64,000 bases of DNA, taken from assembly GCA_903642325.1 (NCBI GenBank), contig CAHJWM010000011.1:56698-120697 (forward strand), written 5' to 3'. Position 1 is the stretch's first letter. Each line of letters begins with the position of its first letter. Shown piece by piece: positions 27,125 to 36,423 of this stretch. Below the pieces are notes generated by a model that did not search any database, was not told the DNA's origin, and worked only from the letters and a program-made list of their open reading frames with translations. A program made the translations under genes and the position numbers. The DNA is from Myxococcales bacterium (GTDB taxonomy: Bacteria > Myxococcota_A > Polyangia > Polyangiales > Polyangiaceae).

Positions 27125-28654
27125 GTGGACGAAACGCTACTCCAATTCGGGCGCAGCTCGCTGGCTGCCGCTTCCAAGGTGACACCCTCGGGCCCGTTGC
27201 CGACGACGGTCTGCCCGCGCTGTGCGAACCACTTTTCGCCGGACGCTCGCTTCTGCCCGCTAGACGGTGAGCCGTTGCTCCCGGCGCCGGACTGGGACCC
27301 GGCGTTGGACCCGCTGATTGGAAGCGTCGTGGACGGCCGCTACGAGGTGCTGTCGGTGCTCGGGGAAGGCGGCATGGGCATCGTGTACGAGACCCGGCAT
27401 CGCGCCCTGGGCAAACGGTTTGCCGTCAAAGCTCTGCGCAAAGACTTGGCGAGCGACCCCGAGATCTCTACGCGTTTCACCCAAGAGGCGCGCACCGCCG
27501 CTTCCGTTTCACACCCTGGGCTCGTGGAGATCACCGATTTCGGAACGCTAGCGAGTGGTCAGCCCTTCTTCGTGATGGAGCTTCTGGAGGGCCAGTCACT
27601 AGCGTCGATGATCCGGCGTGGCGGGCCGATCCCCGCCGCCCGCGCCGTCGACATCATTCGTCAAGTTGCCGAGGCGCTGAGCGCAGCGCACGAGCGTTCG
27701 ATCATTCACCGCGATCTCAAGCCCGACAATATTCATATCTCGCCCGTCGAGGGCGGACGTGACCGCGTTACGATCGTCGACTTTGGTTTAGCCCGGGTCG
27801 TCGGCTCGAGTCGGCTGACGCGCGCAGGCATGGTGTTCGGCACGCCGCATTATATGAGCCCCGAGCAGGCAATGGGCGAGCTGACCGATCACCGTGCTGA
27901 CGTATATGCGTTGGGTGTCGTGATGTACGAGATGTTCACCGGGCGCGTGCCGTTCGAGGCCGACAGCTACATGGGCGTGCTTACCAAACACATGTATGTG
28001 GTGCCCACACCGCCGAGCCATTTGCCTGGCACGCCGCAACTCGGAGCGCTCGAAACGATTTTACTGCGCTGCCTGGAAAAACAACCAGACCGTCGCTACG
28101 CGACGCTGCGCGAGCTCGTCGCGGATCTCGACCGCGTGTGGGTCGGTGCGAGCGAGCCCGCCGCATCCTCGGTCGGTGAGCGCCGGCCGGGGCCCTCGTT
28201 GTTAGCCGACCAATTGGAGGTCCCGAGCCACGAGGAGCTGTCGCTCCGCCTGGAACGCTCGATCGTGAAACGGATGCCTTGGGGGCTGTATAGTGTCATC
28301 GGGGCGCTGTTACTAACGGGCATCGGTAGCCTGTTGATCTGGCGTCCGTTCTCAGCGAGCTCCTTAGGCTCTTCGAAGGCCCCCGACAACGCCGACGCTC
28401 GCGGTGGTCCGGTTCAATCACCGGCGTCTTCGCTCGAAAGCACCCGGGTGGAGGCGGCTCCGGCCGCGGCGTTTCCGATGACGCGTGAGCTTGCAACGCC
28501 TTCGAACGCCCTCACCGCCGGCCCGCGCAATTCACATGCGTTGTTGCGAAAGACGACGCCGCGACCGACGCCCCAAAGCGCCGCGTCCCGGTCGAAGACT
28601 TCATCGGTTGGCTCCGAGATTGTCGATCCCTGGGCCAAGGCGAGGTCCCGGTGA
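27125..28654 (+). CDS. Membrane Ser/Thr protein kinase with N-terminal zinc ribbon
   Basis: 509 residues from GTG 27125; the frame is open back to 27035, overlapping the SPFH gene. Order: a zinc-ribbon-like motif (about 30-52, CPRCANHFSPDARFCPLDGE), then the kinase domain (about 75-335) with the Gly loop LGEGGMGIVYE, Lys in FAVKALRKD, HRDLKPDN, DFGLARV, GTPHYMSPEQ and DVYALGVVMYE. All catalytic residues are present. One membrane helix follows (about 385-405, GLYSVIGALLLTGIGSLLIW), then a disordered Ser/Pro/Ala-rich tail. Ribbon-kinase-TM is a common myxobacterial layout. Substrates unknown; the adjacent SPFH protein is a candidate partner by context only. Confidence 0.9.
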   Translation: MDETLLQFGRSSLAAASKVTPSGPLPTTVCPRCANHFSPDARFCPLDGEPLLPAPDWDPALDPLIGSVVDGRYEVLSVLGEGGMGIVYETRHRALGKRFAVKALRKDLASDPEISTRFTQEARTAASVSHPGLVEITDFGTLASGQPFFVMELLEGQSLASMIRRGGPIPAARAVDIIRQVAEALSAAHERSIIHRDLKPDNIHISPVEGGRDRVTIVDFGLARVVGSSRLTRAGMVFGTPHYMSPEQAMGELTDHRADVYALGVVMYEMFTGRVPFEADSYMGVLTKHMYVVPTPPSHLPGTPQLGALETILLRCLEKQPDRRYATLRELVADLDRVWVGASEPAASSVGERRPGPSLLADQLEVPSHEELSLRLERSIVKRMPWGLYSVIGALLLTGIGSLLIWRPFSASSLGSSKAPDNADARGGPVQSPASSLESTRVEAAPAAAFPMTRELATPSNALTAGPRNSHALLRKTTPRPTPQSAASRSKTSSVGSEIVDPWAKARSR

Positions 28655-28831
28655 GCAAAGTCACGGGCGCCCCGCGCCGTGTGCGCTATGGCTAGGAAGT
28701 GCATGCGCGGCCGCTCGTTGTCCGCGCCGACACGAAAGCAAATTGGTAGGCGCTCTGCACTCGAGCGTGGGCTTGACAGCGTGGCCCAAGCCCGAGACTC
28801 TTCGCCATAACTCGACGTGGGCTGAAGTCTC

Positions 28832-31378
28832 GTGGCAAAAAAGCAACTCCTTCTGGTCGATGCAGATCCTCGAAGCGTTCGGGTGCTCGAGGTCAGTCTG
28901 AAGAAAGCTGGCTACAGCGTGACGACGGCCACCGATGGCGCCGACGCGCTCGCCAAGATCGAGTTTTCGATTCCGGATCTGATCCTCAGCGACACGCGCT
29001 TGCCGCGGCTTGACGGCTACGAGCTCGTACGCCGTCTCAAGGAACATGCGGAGTTTGCGCAGCTCCCGGTCGTATTTTTGAGCAGCGAAAAGTCGGTCGA
29101 GGACAAGATTCGGGGGCTGGAGCTTGGCGTCGAAGATTATCTGACCAAACCGATCTTCGTGCGCGAGTTGATTGCGCGCGTGAATCTGCTTCTCGCGCGG
29201 CGCACACGCGAGAAGATGGCCACGGCCAGTATGCCCGGGAGTCGCCGTACGCGGCTGAGCGGCTCGCTCGAGGACATGGGCGTCGTCGATCTGTTGCAAA
29301 CTTTCGAGGTCAGCCGGAAGAGCGGCGTGGCGCGCATCAGCGACGGCCGGCGCGAAACGCGTGTCTTCTTTCGAGACGGCAAGGTCGTAGACGCCGAGCT
29401 CGGGCAGCTACGCGGCGAAGAAGCCGTGTATCGCTCATTGATCTGGACCTCTGGAAGTTTCGAGGTGGATTTTGGCCCTGTGTCCAACGAGGACATCATC
29501 CCGACCTCCACTCAGGGCCTCTTGATGGAGGGCATGCGACGGGTTGACGAGTGGGGCAGGCTCTGTGAGCAGCTGCCGGCCATGAAGACGATCTTCGAGG
29601 TGGAGCATGAACAACTAGCTCAGCGGTTCAATGAGATTCCGGACGAGCTGAACGGCATTCTGAGGCTATTCGATGGCAACCGCACCCTGCTCGACGTGGT
29701 CGATGATTCGCCTTTCGAGGACCTCTCGACGTTGAGCACCATCACGAAGCTCTACTTCGAAGGGCTGCTCGCGCTCAGCAAAGTTGCGTCGAGCGACGGT
29801 CCGGTTTCGAGCGAAGTGGGCTCGCGTGTCGACACCGCGGCTTCCGATTCCAGTGCTGACTACGACGACGTGCGCGCGGATCCCAACGGCGACGCGCGGC
29901 TCCAAGTAAGCGACGTGGCCGCGCGGTCGTGGCGCCCTTCGGCGCCGCCCCTGTCTGCGCTTAGCGCGCTGCCCGATGCCATCGCCGGGCTCCGCCCCAT
30001 GAATGGCGAGGCGGCGGAGCGCGGCGGGCGATCGCGGGTCGTCATGCCTTCGGTGCAGCAAGCGAGTGAGGCGCCCGTCGAGGCGTTCTCGGCGTTCGAC
30101 TCGCGCGCGGCCCATCGCACGCATGCGGGGCTCGGACCACTGGTGCCGAAGGTCGCCCAGCTCGCGCTCGATGCTTCACGTTCCCCCACCAACCGAGATC
30201 CTCAAGATCCTCGAAACGGTGAGGGCAAGGTCATTCGTTTCCCCGACACGCGCACAGAGGGCGAGCTGGATCTACCGGGTATCGATGCGCCGCGTTCTGC
30301 ACCTTCATCGGAGAACGCTTCAGAGAGGCCGAGCGCGGCCGAGGCCAGCGCGGAGGAGCCGCCCGAAGAAGACATCACGAAGCTCTCGGCGGAGACTGCG
30401 CCCGTCGCGGCGGTCAGGCACTCCGAGCCGAAAGCACAACCGGAGTGGCTAGCGGCGGCGTCGAAGGTCACCTCGAGGGCCGGGTCGCTTAAGCCAGTGG
30501 CGGATGAGGCAAGTAGGGCCGAGCCGGCGGCGCCCGCAAGCGATCCTTCTAGGACCATGAGAATCGGCTCGCCGAATCTGGCCGCCCCGCGCGAACTGGC
30601 GCCGTCAGAGGTGCACCATGTGGGCGCGATCGCGGGCGCGGCTGCGATCGCCGTCTCCGAGCCGCTATCCGCCGCATCGAGAGCAAGCTCGGATGCCGAT
30701 TCGCCGCCATCCGAGGCTAGCTCGTCCGAGCTCGAACATCCCGCCTTCGGCGAGGACGTGCACGACGAGTTCTTCTCCGCAGGCGAAGCTGGAAGCTATG
30801 CGGACGACCAGCACGGCACGCACGATGATCACGACCAAGATCTGCGCGAGCCGAACGGCGCGCCGCGCATGCTCAGGCGCACGCCCGAGCAGGAAGCGCG
30901 GCGTGAGCGCAATATCAAATACGTGTCTCTCCTAGTCGGTCTCGGCTTGGCGATTCCATGCGTAGCACTCTGGCGAACACGCCATCAGGCCACGCCCGCC
31001 GAAGAGGCGCGGCCACCGGCTCGGCCGGTGCTCGCGCCCAAAGCGCCCGCGGCGCTCAACCCCAGTGCGGCGCCGCCAGCGGAGGCGGCGCCCGCCACGA
31101 CGGAGATGACTTCGGCTCCAGCGAACAACGTTGCACCGGCAGACGCTCCACCGGCCGAGGCGCGTTCCCCGGCTCTTGTGCTGTCCGCATCCAAGCCAGT
31201 GCCGGTCTTGCCGCGAGAAATCAAGCCGAAGCCGCCAAGCGCGGCAAGCAAATCGGCGACAGGCGAGGCACCGCGCAAACCCAAACTTGCGCCCAGCGAA
31301 CCTCCGCGCGTGGATGCGCCGGCGCCTCCGGCTGCCTCGCCCGGTGAAAAGCCGCCCACGGCCGCATTCCCGTTGTGA
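28832..31378 (+). CDS. Receiver-DUF4388 regulator with a transmembrane helix
   Basis: 848 residues from GTG 28832. The receiver domain (3-125) has the acidic pair in VDADP, phosphoacceptor Asp54 in LILSDTRLP, and Lys106 in YLTKP, so it can be phosphorylated. A DUF4388 domain follows (about 140-250, [40 protein letters not shown]), then a winged-helix-like module (about 270-315, [20 protein letters not shown]). A disordered acidic/Ala/Pro region leads to one membrane helix (about 697-714, [18 protein letters not shown]) and a Pro/Ala-rich tail. Receiver-DUF4388 proteins are usually soluble, so the helix and tail are unusual. It starts 177 bases after the kinase gene. Confidence 0.87.
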   Translation: MAKKQLLLVDADPRSVRVLEVSLKKAGYSVTTATDGADALAKIEFSIPDLILSDTRLPRLDGYELVRRLKEHAEFAQLPVVFLSSEKSVEDKIRGLELGVEDYLTKPIFVRELIARVNLLLARRTREKMATASMPGSRRTRLSGSLEDMGVVDLLQTFEVSRKSGVARISDGRRETRVFFRDGKVVDAELGQLRGEEAVYRSLIWTSGSFEVDFGPVSNEDIIPTSTQGLLMEGMRRVDEWGRLCEQLPAMKTIFEVEHEQLAQRFNEIPDELNGILRLFDGNRTLLDVVDDSPFEDLSTLSTITKLYFEGLLALSKVASSDGPVSSEVGSRVDTAASDSSADYDDVRADPNGDARLQVSDVAARSWRPSAPPLSALSALPDAIAGLRPMNGEAAERGGRSRVVMPSVQQASEAPVEAFSAFDSRAAHRTHAGLGPLVPKVAQLALDASRSPTNRDPQDPRNGEGKVIRFPDTRTEGELDLPGIDAPRSAPSSENASERPSAAEASAEEPPEEDITKLSAETAPVAAVRHSEPKAQPEWLAAASKVTSRAGSLKPVADEASRAEPAAPASDPSRTMRIGSPNLAAPRELAPSEVHHVGAIAGAAAIAVSEPLSAASRASSDADSPPSEASSSELEHPAFGEDVHDEFFSAGEAGSYADDQHGTHDDHDQDLREPNGAPRMLRRTPEQEARRERNIKYVSLLVGLGLAIPCVALWRTRHQATPAEEARPPARPVLAPKAPAALNPSAAPPAEAAPATTEMTSAPANNVAPADAPPAEARSPALVLSASKPVPVLPREIKPKPPSAASKSATGEAPRKPKLAPSEPPRVDAPAPPAASPGEKPPTAAFPL

Positions 31379-31603
31379 TTAGTTGCGAGCGCTCGTCGGC
31401 ACGCCCGCGGAACGGTCGATACGACGAAACCCGAGCCCACGTGAGCTCGGCGGACCCAGACGTGAGCCTTCGTTAGCGGGCCTCTCCGCGTGTTCTCGAT
31501 CCGCTGACGCGGGAGCCGCGCTGCGCATCGCTCCCACCGCTGGCAATCCGTTGGCACAACCCGCGAGTAGCGAGCACACGAGCAGCGAGGTCGTGATTCT
31601 CAT
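31379..31603 (-). CDS. Small putative lipoprotein
   Basis: 74 residues. MRITTSLLVCSLLAGCANG is a textbook lipoprotein signal with lipobox LAGC (Cys at 16). The mature part is short, polar and Arg/Ser/Pro-rich without recognisable domain. The stop codon immediately abuts that of the converging receiver gene. The ribosome-binding site is weak. Support rests on the signal peptide. Confidence 0.5.
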   Translation of the reverse strand: MRITTSLLVCSLLAGCANGLPAVGAMRSAAPASADREHAERPANEGSRLGPPSSRGLGFRRIDRSAGVPTSARN

Positions 31604-31661
31604 CCCGTGACGCTAGACGCTGTGGGCCGTGGCGGCCAAATTCGTGAGGAACGCGCCACCG

Positions 31662-32504
31662 CTAAAACCGTGCCCGCCGTTCGTCGCTCAAGAAGCGGCG
31701 CACGATGCGCACGATCTCGCGAGGGCGTTCCTCGTGCGGGGAATGACCCGAGTCCAGCAACTCGAAGCCGCAGCCGCGGATCTCTCGCGACAGGCGCTGG
31801 CCCAAGCTTGCCGGCCAAACGCGGTCGTGCCGACCCCAGATCACCAACGTCGGCGCTTGGATACGCGGGGTCTGGGCGACGATCCCGCGCGTATCCACCG
31901 TCGCGCGCAAGGTCGCGAGCGCGCTGCTGCGAGCTGCTGGTGCGTTGAACGCGTCGAAGTAGCGGTCGATACGCGGCGCGGCAATGCTCGAGGTCGGCCC
32001 GAACACGGTCTCCTGAAAGTGCCGACGAAACAAGCCGCGCCCCCAGAGCTGCTTGAGCACGAGGCCGCCTACGAATGGCAAGAGCGCAAGCTCGCCGTAG
32101 CGTCCCGCGCCGCTCTCGTAACAGAGTGCATCGATCAGGATTAGCCGAGATACGAGCTCCGGGTGCCGGGCCGCGAGTGTGAGCGCTACGGCGCCGCCGA
32201 GCGCATGGCCCACGACAGCCGCAGGGCCGAGCTCGAGCCCCGCGTAAAGGTCGGCGATAGCCTCGGCAAAGGCCTCGATGCCGTACGGGAAGCGGCTGGG
32301 TGGCGGCTTCTCGCTCGCGCCGAAGCCGGGCAGATCGGGCGCGACGACACGAAAGCTCTCCGCGAGCTCGGGCATGATCAGGTCCCAGCTCCTGTGATCC
32401 ACGAACAGCCCGTGAATCAAAATCACGGTCGGACCGCTGCCCGCCTCCGCCACGCGCAATCGAACGCCGCTTGCGGTCACGTCGCGGTGTACCGGACCGG
32501 GCAT
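31662..32504 (-). CDS. Alpha/beta-hydrolase-fold protein with Ala at the nucleophile position
   Basis: 280 residues from ATG 32504; the frame continues upstream to 32579 but would run into the kinase promoter. The fold is clear: VILIHGLFVDHRSWDLIMPE (oxyanion HG), APDLPGFGASEKP, cap region, LVIWGRHDRVWP (acid Asp) and LLDSGHSPHEERP (catalytic His). The nucleophile elbow reads VVGHALGGAVAL, giving Ala101 where hydrolases have Ser (GHSLGG). The codon is an unambiguous GCG at 32202-32204. Ordinary esterase chemistry is therefore unlikely; a non-hydrolytic or binding role, or a reaction using only the Asp/His pair, is possible. It is divergent from a kinase gene. Confidence 0.87.
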   Translation of the reverse strand: MPGPVHRDVTASGVRLRVAEAGSGPTVILIHGLFVDHRSWDLIMPELAESFRVVAPDLPGFGASEKPPPSRFPYGIEAFAEAIADLYAGLELGPAAVVGHALGGAVALTLAARHPELVSRLILIDALCYESGAGRYGELALLPFVGGLVLKQLWGRGLFRRHFQETVFGPTSSIAAPRIDRYFDAFNAPAARSSALATLRATVDTRGIVAQTPRIQAPTLVIWGRHDRVWPASLGQRLSREIRGCGFELLDSGHSPHEERPREIVRIVRRFLSDERRARF

Positions 32505-32592
32505 CCGGGGCAGGACGCTACCACAATCCTTGGCCCGAGCCGTGGCGCCAGAAAGCGCGAAACCGGTCGCCGGCCGCAACCGATCGAAGACG

Positions 32593-33507
32593 GTGACCGA
32601 TCTCGTCCCGCGCAGCCGTACCGATCACTACGTGCTCGTGCGCCCGCTCGGCCGCGGGGGCACTTCCGAAACTTGGCTTGCGCGCCGCGAGGGCGGTTTG
32701 TTCCCCGACGAGGTGTGCATCAAGCGCTCGCTCCGCCACCTGCACCGCGTCGAACGCCGAGCGCTGCTCGAGGAAGCGCGCTTACTGGCACGCATTCGCC
32801 ACGGCAACGTGGTGCAACTCCTAGACGCGCTGGAAAACGAAGCCGGCGAAGTTTTTCTGGCCCTCGAGCTCGTGCGAGGCATGGATCTGCGCGTGCTCTC
32901 GCGTACGCTCGGCCAACGTGGACGGACCTTGCGTCCGGCCGTAGTGGCGGCCATCGGCATGTACCTGTGCCGCGCCTTGGCCGCGGCACAGCGCGCGGTT
33001 TCGGGCGGCATCGTGCATCGCGATGTCACCCCGCACAACGTGCTCGTATCGCGCGAGGGGGAGGTCAAGCTCGCAGACTTCGGTATCGCCCGCGCTTTCG
33101 ATCGCGAGTCATGGACGCGCACCGGGCTGATCAAAGGTAAGACCGGCTTTTTTTCGCCGGAACAGTTACGGGGCGACGTGCTCGACGTGCGCTCTGACTT
33201 GTTCGCAGTGGGAGTGATCTTGTACGAGCTCTTGGTCGGGCATCGGCCGTTGTTCGAGCAGCCCAAGGACTTGGGCGCGTGCATCGCCGAATACTGCGTC
33301 GGACTCACCCGGCTAGGCCCGGCCATTCCACTCGGTTTGATCGACGCCGTCGCTTCCTTGCTCGCGGTGGAGCGCTCCGACCGCCCCGCGAGCGCAGACA
33401 TCGCCGCGCGCCTGTTATCGAGCTTCACCGATGAGCAGCGCGCCATCGACGAGCTGCGCCAGACACTGAGCGACGTGGCGAGCCCTCGCTGCAGCTTATC
33501 GAAGTGA
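32593..33507 (+). CDS. Ser/Thr protein kinase (short, soluble)
   Basis: 304 residues from GTG 32593; an in-frame TTG at 32530 would add 21 residues and neither has a strong ribosome-binding site. The protein is essentially one kinase domain: LVRPLGRGGTSETWLARR (Gly loop), Lys in EVCIKRSLRHL, IVHRDVTPHNVLVS (catalytic Asp and Asn), ADFGIARAF, GKTGFFSPEQLRG and SDLFAVGVILYELLVG. The catalytic loop HRDVTPHN, rather than HRDLKPxN, is common in myxobacterial kinases. There is no membrane helix or sensor domain. It is divergent from the alpha/beta hydrolase gene, sharing an 88-base intergenic region. Confidence 0.88.
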   Translation: MTDLVPRSRTDHYVLVRPLGRGGTSETWLARREGGLFPDEVCIKRSLRHLHRVERRALLEEARLLARIRHGNVVQLLDALENEAGEVFLALELVRGMDLRVLSRTLGQRGRTLRPAVVAAIGMYLCRALAAAQRAVSGGIVHRDVTPHNVLVSREGEVKLADFGIARAFDRESWTRTGLIKGKTGFFSPEQLRGDVLDVRSDLFAVGVILYELLVGHRPLFEQPKDLGACIAEYCVGLTRLGPAIPLGLIDAVASLLAVERSDRPASADIAARLLSSFTDEQRAIDELRQTLSDVASPRCSLSK

Positions 33508-33892
33508 CACCTCGCGGGTACGCGCACAGGAGTTTCGGAGGCGCCTCGCTCGCGCGCGTAGCGCGCTCGCCCCAGAGTCGTCAAAACACCGACACGGTTG
33601 ACGCGCGCGGAGTGTCGCGCGCGTTTCGCGTGGCGAAGCGCTTGCCATGCGCAGCGCAGCCAAATGTGTGTGGTTCCGTGTGGGCATGGACGAGTTATCA
33701 GCTCCATGGACATTCCATTGAATATGACAATGAATGTCATAGGTCGGATCGCAAACAGCTTGCATGGGGCGTTCGCGTCTTATGCCCAAATATTTGCAGA
33801 TAAAGTCCTTTGGGCGTTCCACTGAATAGAATATATTCGCACGCGCTGGGAGATGGGCCGCGAGTGGTCCCGCAGCGTGCTTCGGAACCAAC
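33508..33892. other. Non-coding stretch ahead of the MerR-like gene
   Basis: 385 bases without a supported gene. The right half (about 33700-33840) is markedly richer in A/T than its surroundings and contains the dyads described separately, plus two copies of GGGCGTTC (about 33767 and 33812). It probably holds the promoter and operator of the regulator at 33893. No sigma-70 pair with good spacing could be fixed by eye. Confidence 0.6.
33709..33741. promoter_or_regulatory. Overlapping inverted repeats, candidate operator
   Basis: Two overlapping dyads. The first pairs GACATTC-CATTG (33709-33720) with CAATGAATGTC (33728-33738), with one bulged base and a 7-base loop. The second is the perfect TATGACA (33723-33729) / TGTCATA (33735-33741) with a 5-base spacer. 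They lie about 150 bases upstream of the MerR-like regulator in an A/T-rich patch. The spaced palindrome fits a dimeric regulator binding site; autoregulation is inference. Confidence 0.5.
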
Positions 33893-34402
33893 GTGATCGA
33901 CGAAACCACCCTCGGCCAGCTCGAACGTAAGCATCCGAGCGGGCTCACATCGGTGGAAATTTTGGACGTGTTTGCGCAGCACGATGTAGCGATGAGCGAA
34001 GCGACGCTACGTAAATACGTGCAGCTCGGTCTGTTGCCGCGCAGCGTGCGCGTAGGTCGCAAAGGCAAGCACCAGGGATCACAGGGTCTGTATCCGGTGA
34101 GCGTGGTGCGTCAAATTTTACGGATCAAGCAGATGATGTCGGAGAGTTACACCATCGAGCAGATTCAACGCGAATTTTTGTTCATCCGAAATGACGTGGA
34201 GCAACTCGAGCAGATGCTGACGCGCATCTTCAAAAAGCTCGAGGCTGTGCTCAAAGAGCGCAAACAAGAGCGCTCCGCGCAAGCCGTGCATCGAGACGTA
34301 CTGGACGCGCGCGGTATCAGCAAAGACTTGATGGCACGACTGGTCGCCATCGAAGACAAGCTCACGAAGAGGACGAGGCTGGAGAGCGTCGCGGCATCCT
34401 GA
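33893..34402 (+). CDS. MerR-like transcriptional regulator
   Basis: 169 residues from GTG 33893. The N-terminal helix-turn-helix resembles MerR proteins (LTSVEILDVFAQHDVAMSEA, TLRKYVQLGLLPRSVRVG, GLYPVSVVRQILRIKQMMSE), with the wing YPVSVV. A coiled-coil helix follows (about 95-125, FLFIRNDVEQLEQMLTRIFK), as in MerR dimers, but there is no metal- or ligand-binding Cys cluster, so the signal is not evident. The C-terminus is charged and helical. It is preceded by the 385-base A/T-rich region with dyads and followed 232 bases later by a sigma-region-4-like gene on the same strand. Confidence 0.8.
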   Translation: MIDETTLGQLERKHPSGLTSVEILDVFAQHDVAMSEATLRKYVQLGLLPRSVRVGRKGKHQGSQGLYPVSVVRQILRIKQMMSESYTIEQIQREFLFIRNDVEQLEQMLTRIFKKLEAVLKERKQERSAQAVHRDVLDARGISKDLMARLVAIEDKLTKRTRLESVAAS

Positions 34403-34484
34403 GCCAAGCTCGAAATGCCGAAAACCCTGGACTTAGTTCAGGTTTAGACGCGCACGGAATGGGACATTGCGACTAGCAGGTCCG

Positions 34485-34508
34485 AATGACGACCAAGATC
34501 GTCATTTT
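34485..34508 (+). terminator. Possible intrinsic terminator
   Basis: AATGACGA (34485-34492) pairs with TCGTCATT (34499-34506) around a 6-base loop and runs into TTTT. It lies 83 bases after the MerR-like gene. The stem is short and A/T-rich, so activity is uncertain. Confidence 0.45.
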
Positions 34509-34634
34509 ACGACAGTCGCAATCGAGTGGAACGCTAATTTTTAAGACAGACGATGCCGCGCGGCCAGGCAGGGTCCGATCGCGAACGGTTTCGTGCGCGC
34601 ACTCAACGACGGCATAGGACAACTGGAGGCAGCC

Positions 34635-35324
34635 ATGGAGTCGAAAAAGCTCGGCACGGTGGAAAATTCGATGCTCGAACCACCCAAACTTTTGATCGAT
34701 GGCGCGACGGCGTTCGCGCAAGACGAGGAGATCACGCGCGAGCAGCGTCGCTCGCGTCGCAAGCGCGACGTGCGCGCGCGCACGATCAGCGTCAAGCGCA
34801 TGACGAAGCGCGATCTCCAAATCGGCAAGTTGCTGTATCCGGAGACGGACTACTACAAGCCGGCGGCCCGCGCCGAGTGCATAGAGGGCCCGCGACCGTG
34901 TCCCTACGTGTCTTGCAAGCATCATCTGTTCATCGATGTCTCGCCACGCACTGGCGCAATTAAATTGAACTTTCCGGACTTGGAAGTCTGGGAGTTGGGC
35001 GAGTCCTGCGCGCTCGACATCTCCGACCGCGGCGGCACCACTTTGGAAGACGTTGGAGCGATCATGAACCTGACCCGAGAACGCATTCGCCAAGTCGAAG
35101 TCAAAGCCTTAGCCAAGCTGGAAGCTCTGCGCGACATGTCTTTCCTGCGTGATTTCGTGGACGAAGGCCCGGTTGGCAAGCGACGTCTGCCCCAGTTATC
35201 GAAGGCTGACATGGTCGGCACCAAGTACGACGACGCCGACGAAGACGAGGTCGACAGCGCGGAGGTCGAAGAAGCCGAGCTCGAAAAGAAGCACCGCGGT
35301 CCGGTTGCGGTATTGGAAATTTGA
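34635..35324 (+). CDS. Sigma-70 region-4-like DNA-binding protein
   Basis: 229 residues from ATG 34635, chosen for the GGAGG at 34625. A basic segment ([20 protein letters not shown]) is followed by a compact Cys-containing motif ([15 protein letters not shown]) and a helix-turn-helix matching sigma-70 region 4.2 ([31 protein letters not shown]). There is no region 2, so it cannot act as a complete sigma factor; it may be a regulator derived from one that contacts core polymerase or -35-like DNA. The C-terminus is strongly acidic ([19 protein letters not shown]). The Cys/His cluster next to region 4 could bind metal. Confidence 0.85.
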   Translation: MESKKLGTVENSMLEPPKLLIDGATAFAQDEEITREQRRSRRKRDVRARTISVKRMTKRDLQIGKLLYPETDYYKPAARAECIEGPRPCPYVSCKHHLFIDVSPRTGAIKLNFPDLEVWELGESCALDISDRGGTTLEDVGAIMNLTRERIRQVEVKALAKLEALRDMSFLRDFVDEGPVGKRRLPQLSKADMVGTKYDDADEDEVDSAEVEEAELEKKHRGPVAVLEI

Positions 35325-35335
35325 GCCGCCCGCGC

Positions 35336-35364
35336 GACGCCGAGCTGTAGCCGGGCGCGGCGTC
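35336..35364. terminator. Stem-loop between convergent genes
   Basis: GACGCCG (35336-35342) pairs with CGGCGTC (35358-35364), 15-base loop, 12 bases after the plus-strand stop and 12 bases from the converging dipeptidase stop. No T-run; a weak bidirectional terminator at best. Confidence 0.35.
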
Positions 35365-35376
35365 CGAATTGCGAGC

Positions 35377-36423
35377 TCAGCCGCGTACGTCGCGCACGAC
35401 GCGCAGAAAGTTTTGGCCCAGCAATTTTTTAATCGCGCGCTCGGGGAGGCCGCGCGCCAGCAAAGCTGCGACGAGCCGCGGCAGCTCCAGGCACGTCGGC
35501 ATGTCACGCGGGGTAATGATCGAGCCGTCCCAGTCGCTGCCTAGTGCGGGCGTATCTTCGCCCGCAACGCGAAACACGTGCTCGAGGTGGCGCGCCACCG
35601 TATCGACGCGGCCCGCCCACGGCAAATCCCCGAGGAAAGGCGCGTGGTACATGATGCCGACGACACCTCCGGAGCGCGCGACCGCTCGGATTTGCGAGTC
35701 GTCCAAATTGCGCCAGTGGCGATGCACGCCGGAGACACCAGTGTGGGTGACCAGAAACGGAATTTGCTTCGCGTGGGCGTCGCAGGCGGCCCAAAATCCG
35801 CGTTCACTGATGTGTGCGAGGTCCACGAGCACGCGCCGTTCGTTCAACAGCTCGACCACCTTTCCGCCAAACGCGCTGAGCCCCGTATCCCGCGCCCGCA
35901 GTGGCGAGCTGGTCGAGCCGATGCGTGAGCTCGACAGGTGCACGAGGGTGATGCGCAGCACCCGTCCATCGCACAGGCGGGAGAGGTCCGCGAGGCTAAC
36001 GTCGAGCGCATTGCCGCCCTGCACACCGATGAACGCCGCGTGTTTTTTCTCGGCTCGAGCCGCGTCGTACTCGCTAGCACTGGTTACGACTCGAAAACGT
36101 TCCTGGACGAGCTCGAAGGTGCGCGTGAGCTCGTTCAGGTTCTGTTCGAAGGCGCGCGCGCGGTCGCCCGCCTCACGAAACGGATTCGTGGTGATGACCC
36201 AGGTGGCCCCGCTGATTTCCGCCTCTAATATGCGAGGAAAGTCGACCTGGCCCAGCAGCGCCCCCCACAGCGGAGGCCGATGACGCTTAGTCAGATCGTA
36301 ACCCAGGGTGCGCTGCCAGATGAAGGAATCGATGTGCAGATCGATGACGTCGCTCTCGCGGTACAGCTCGATCGCCGCCGTCGGAATTCCGAGCTCGCGA
36401 GCCCAGTCTTCCGAAGGTTTCAC
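35377..36423 (-). CDS. Membrane-dipeptidase family (M19) zinc peptidase
   Basis: 348 residues from a GTG that overlaps the upstream stop (GTGA, 36420-36423). The M19 signature is present: [12 protein letters not shown] (HxD metal ligands), [17 protein letters not shown] (Glu position occupied by Gln), [12 protein letters not shown] (His), [19 protein letters not shown] (His/Arg region) and [12 protein letters not shown] (GSDxDG). The usual bridging glutamate in the GxEG motif reads GVQGG, so a metal ligand may be altered. No signal peptide is seen, so it should be cytoplasmic despite the family name. It is the last gene of a ParA / small DNA-binding-like protein / dipeptidase operon. Substrate unknown. 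Confidence 0.85.
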   Translation of the reverse strand: MKPSEDWARELGIPTAAIELYRESDVIDLHIDSFIWQRTLGYDLTKRHRPPLWGALLGQVDFPRILEAEISGATWVITTNPFREAGDRARAFEQNLNELTRTFELVQERFRVVTSASEYDAARAEKKHAAFIGVQGGNALDVSLADLSRLCDGRVLRITLVHLSSSRIGSTSSPLRARDTGLSAFGGKVVELLNERRVLVDLAHISERGFWAACDAHAKQIPFLVTHTGVSGVHRHWRNLDDSQIRAVARSGGVVGIMYHAPFLGDLPWAGRVDTVARHLEHVFRVAGEDTPALGSDWDGSIITPRDMPTCLELPRLVAALLARGLPERAIKKLLGQNFLRVVRDVRG

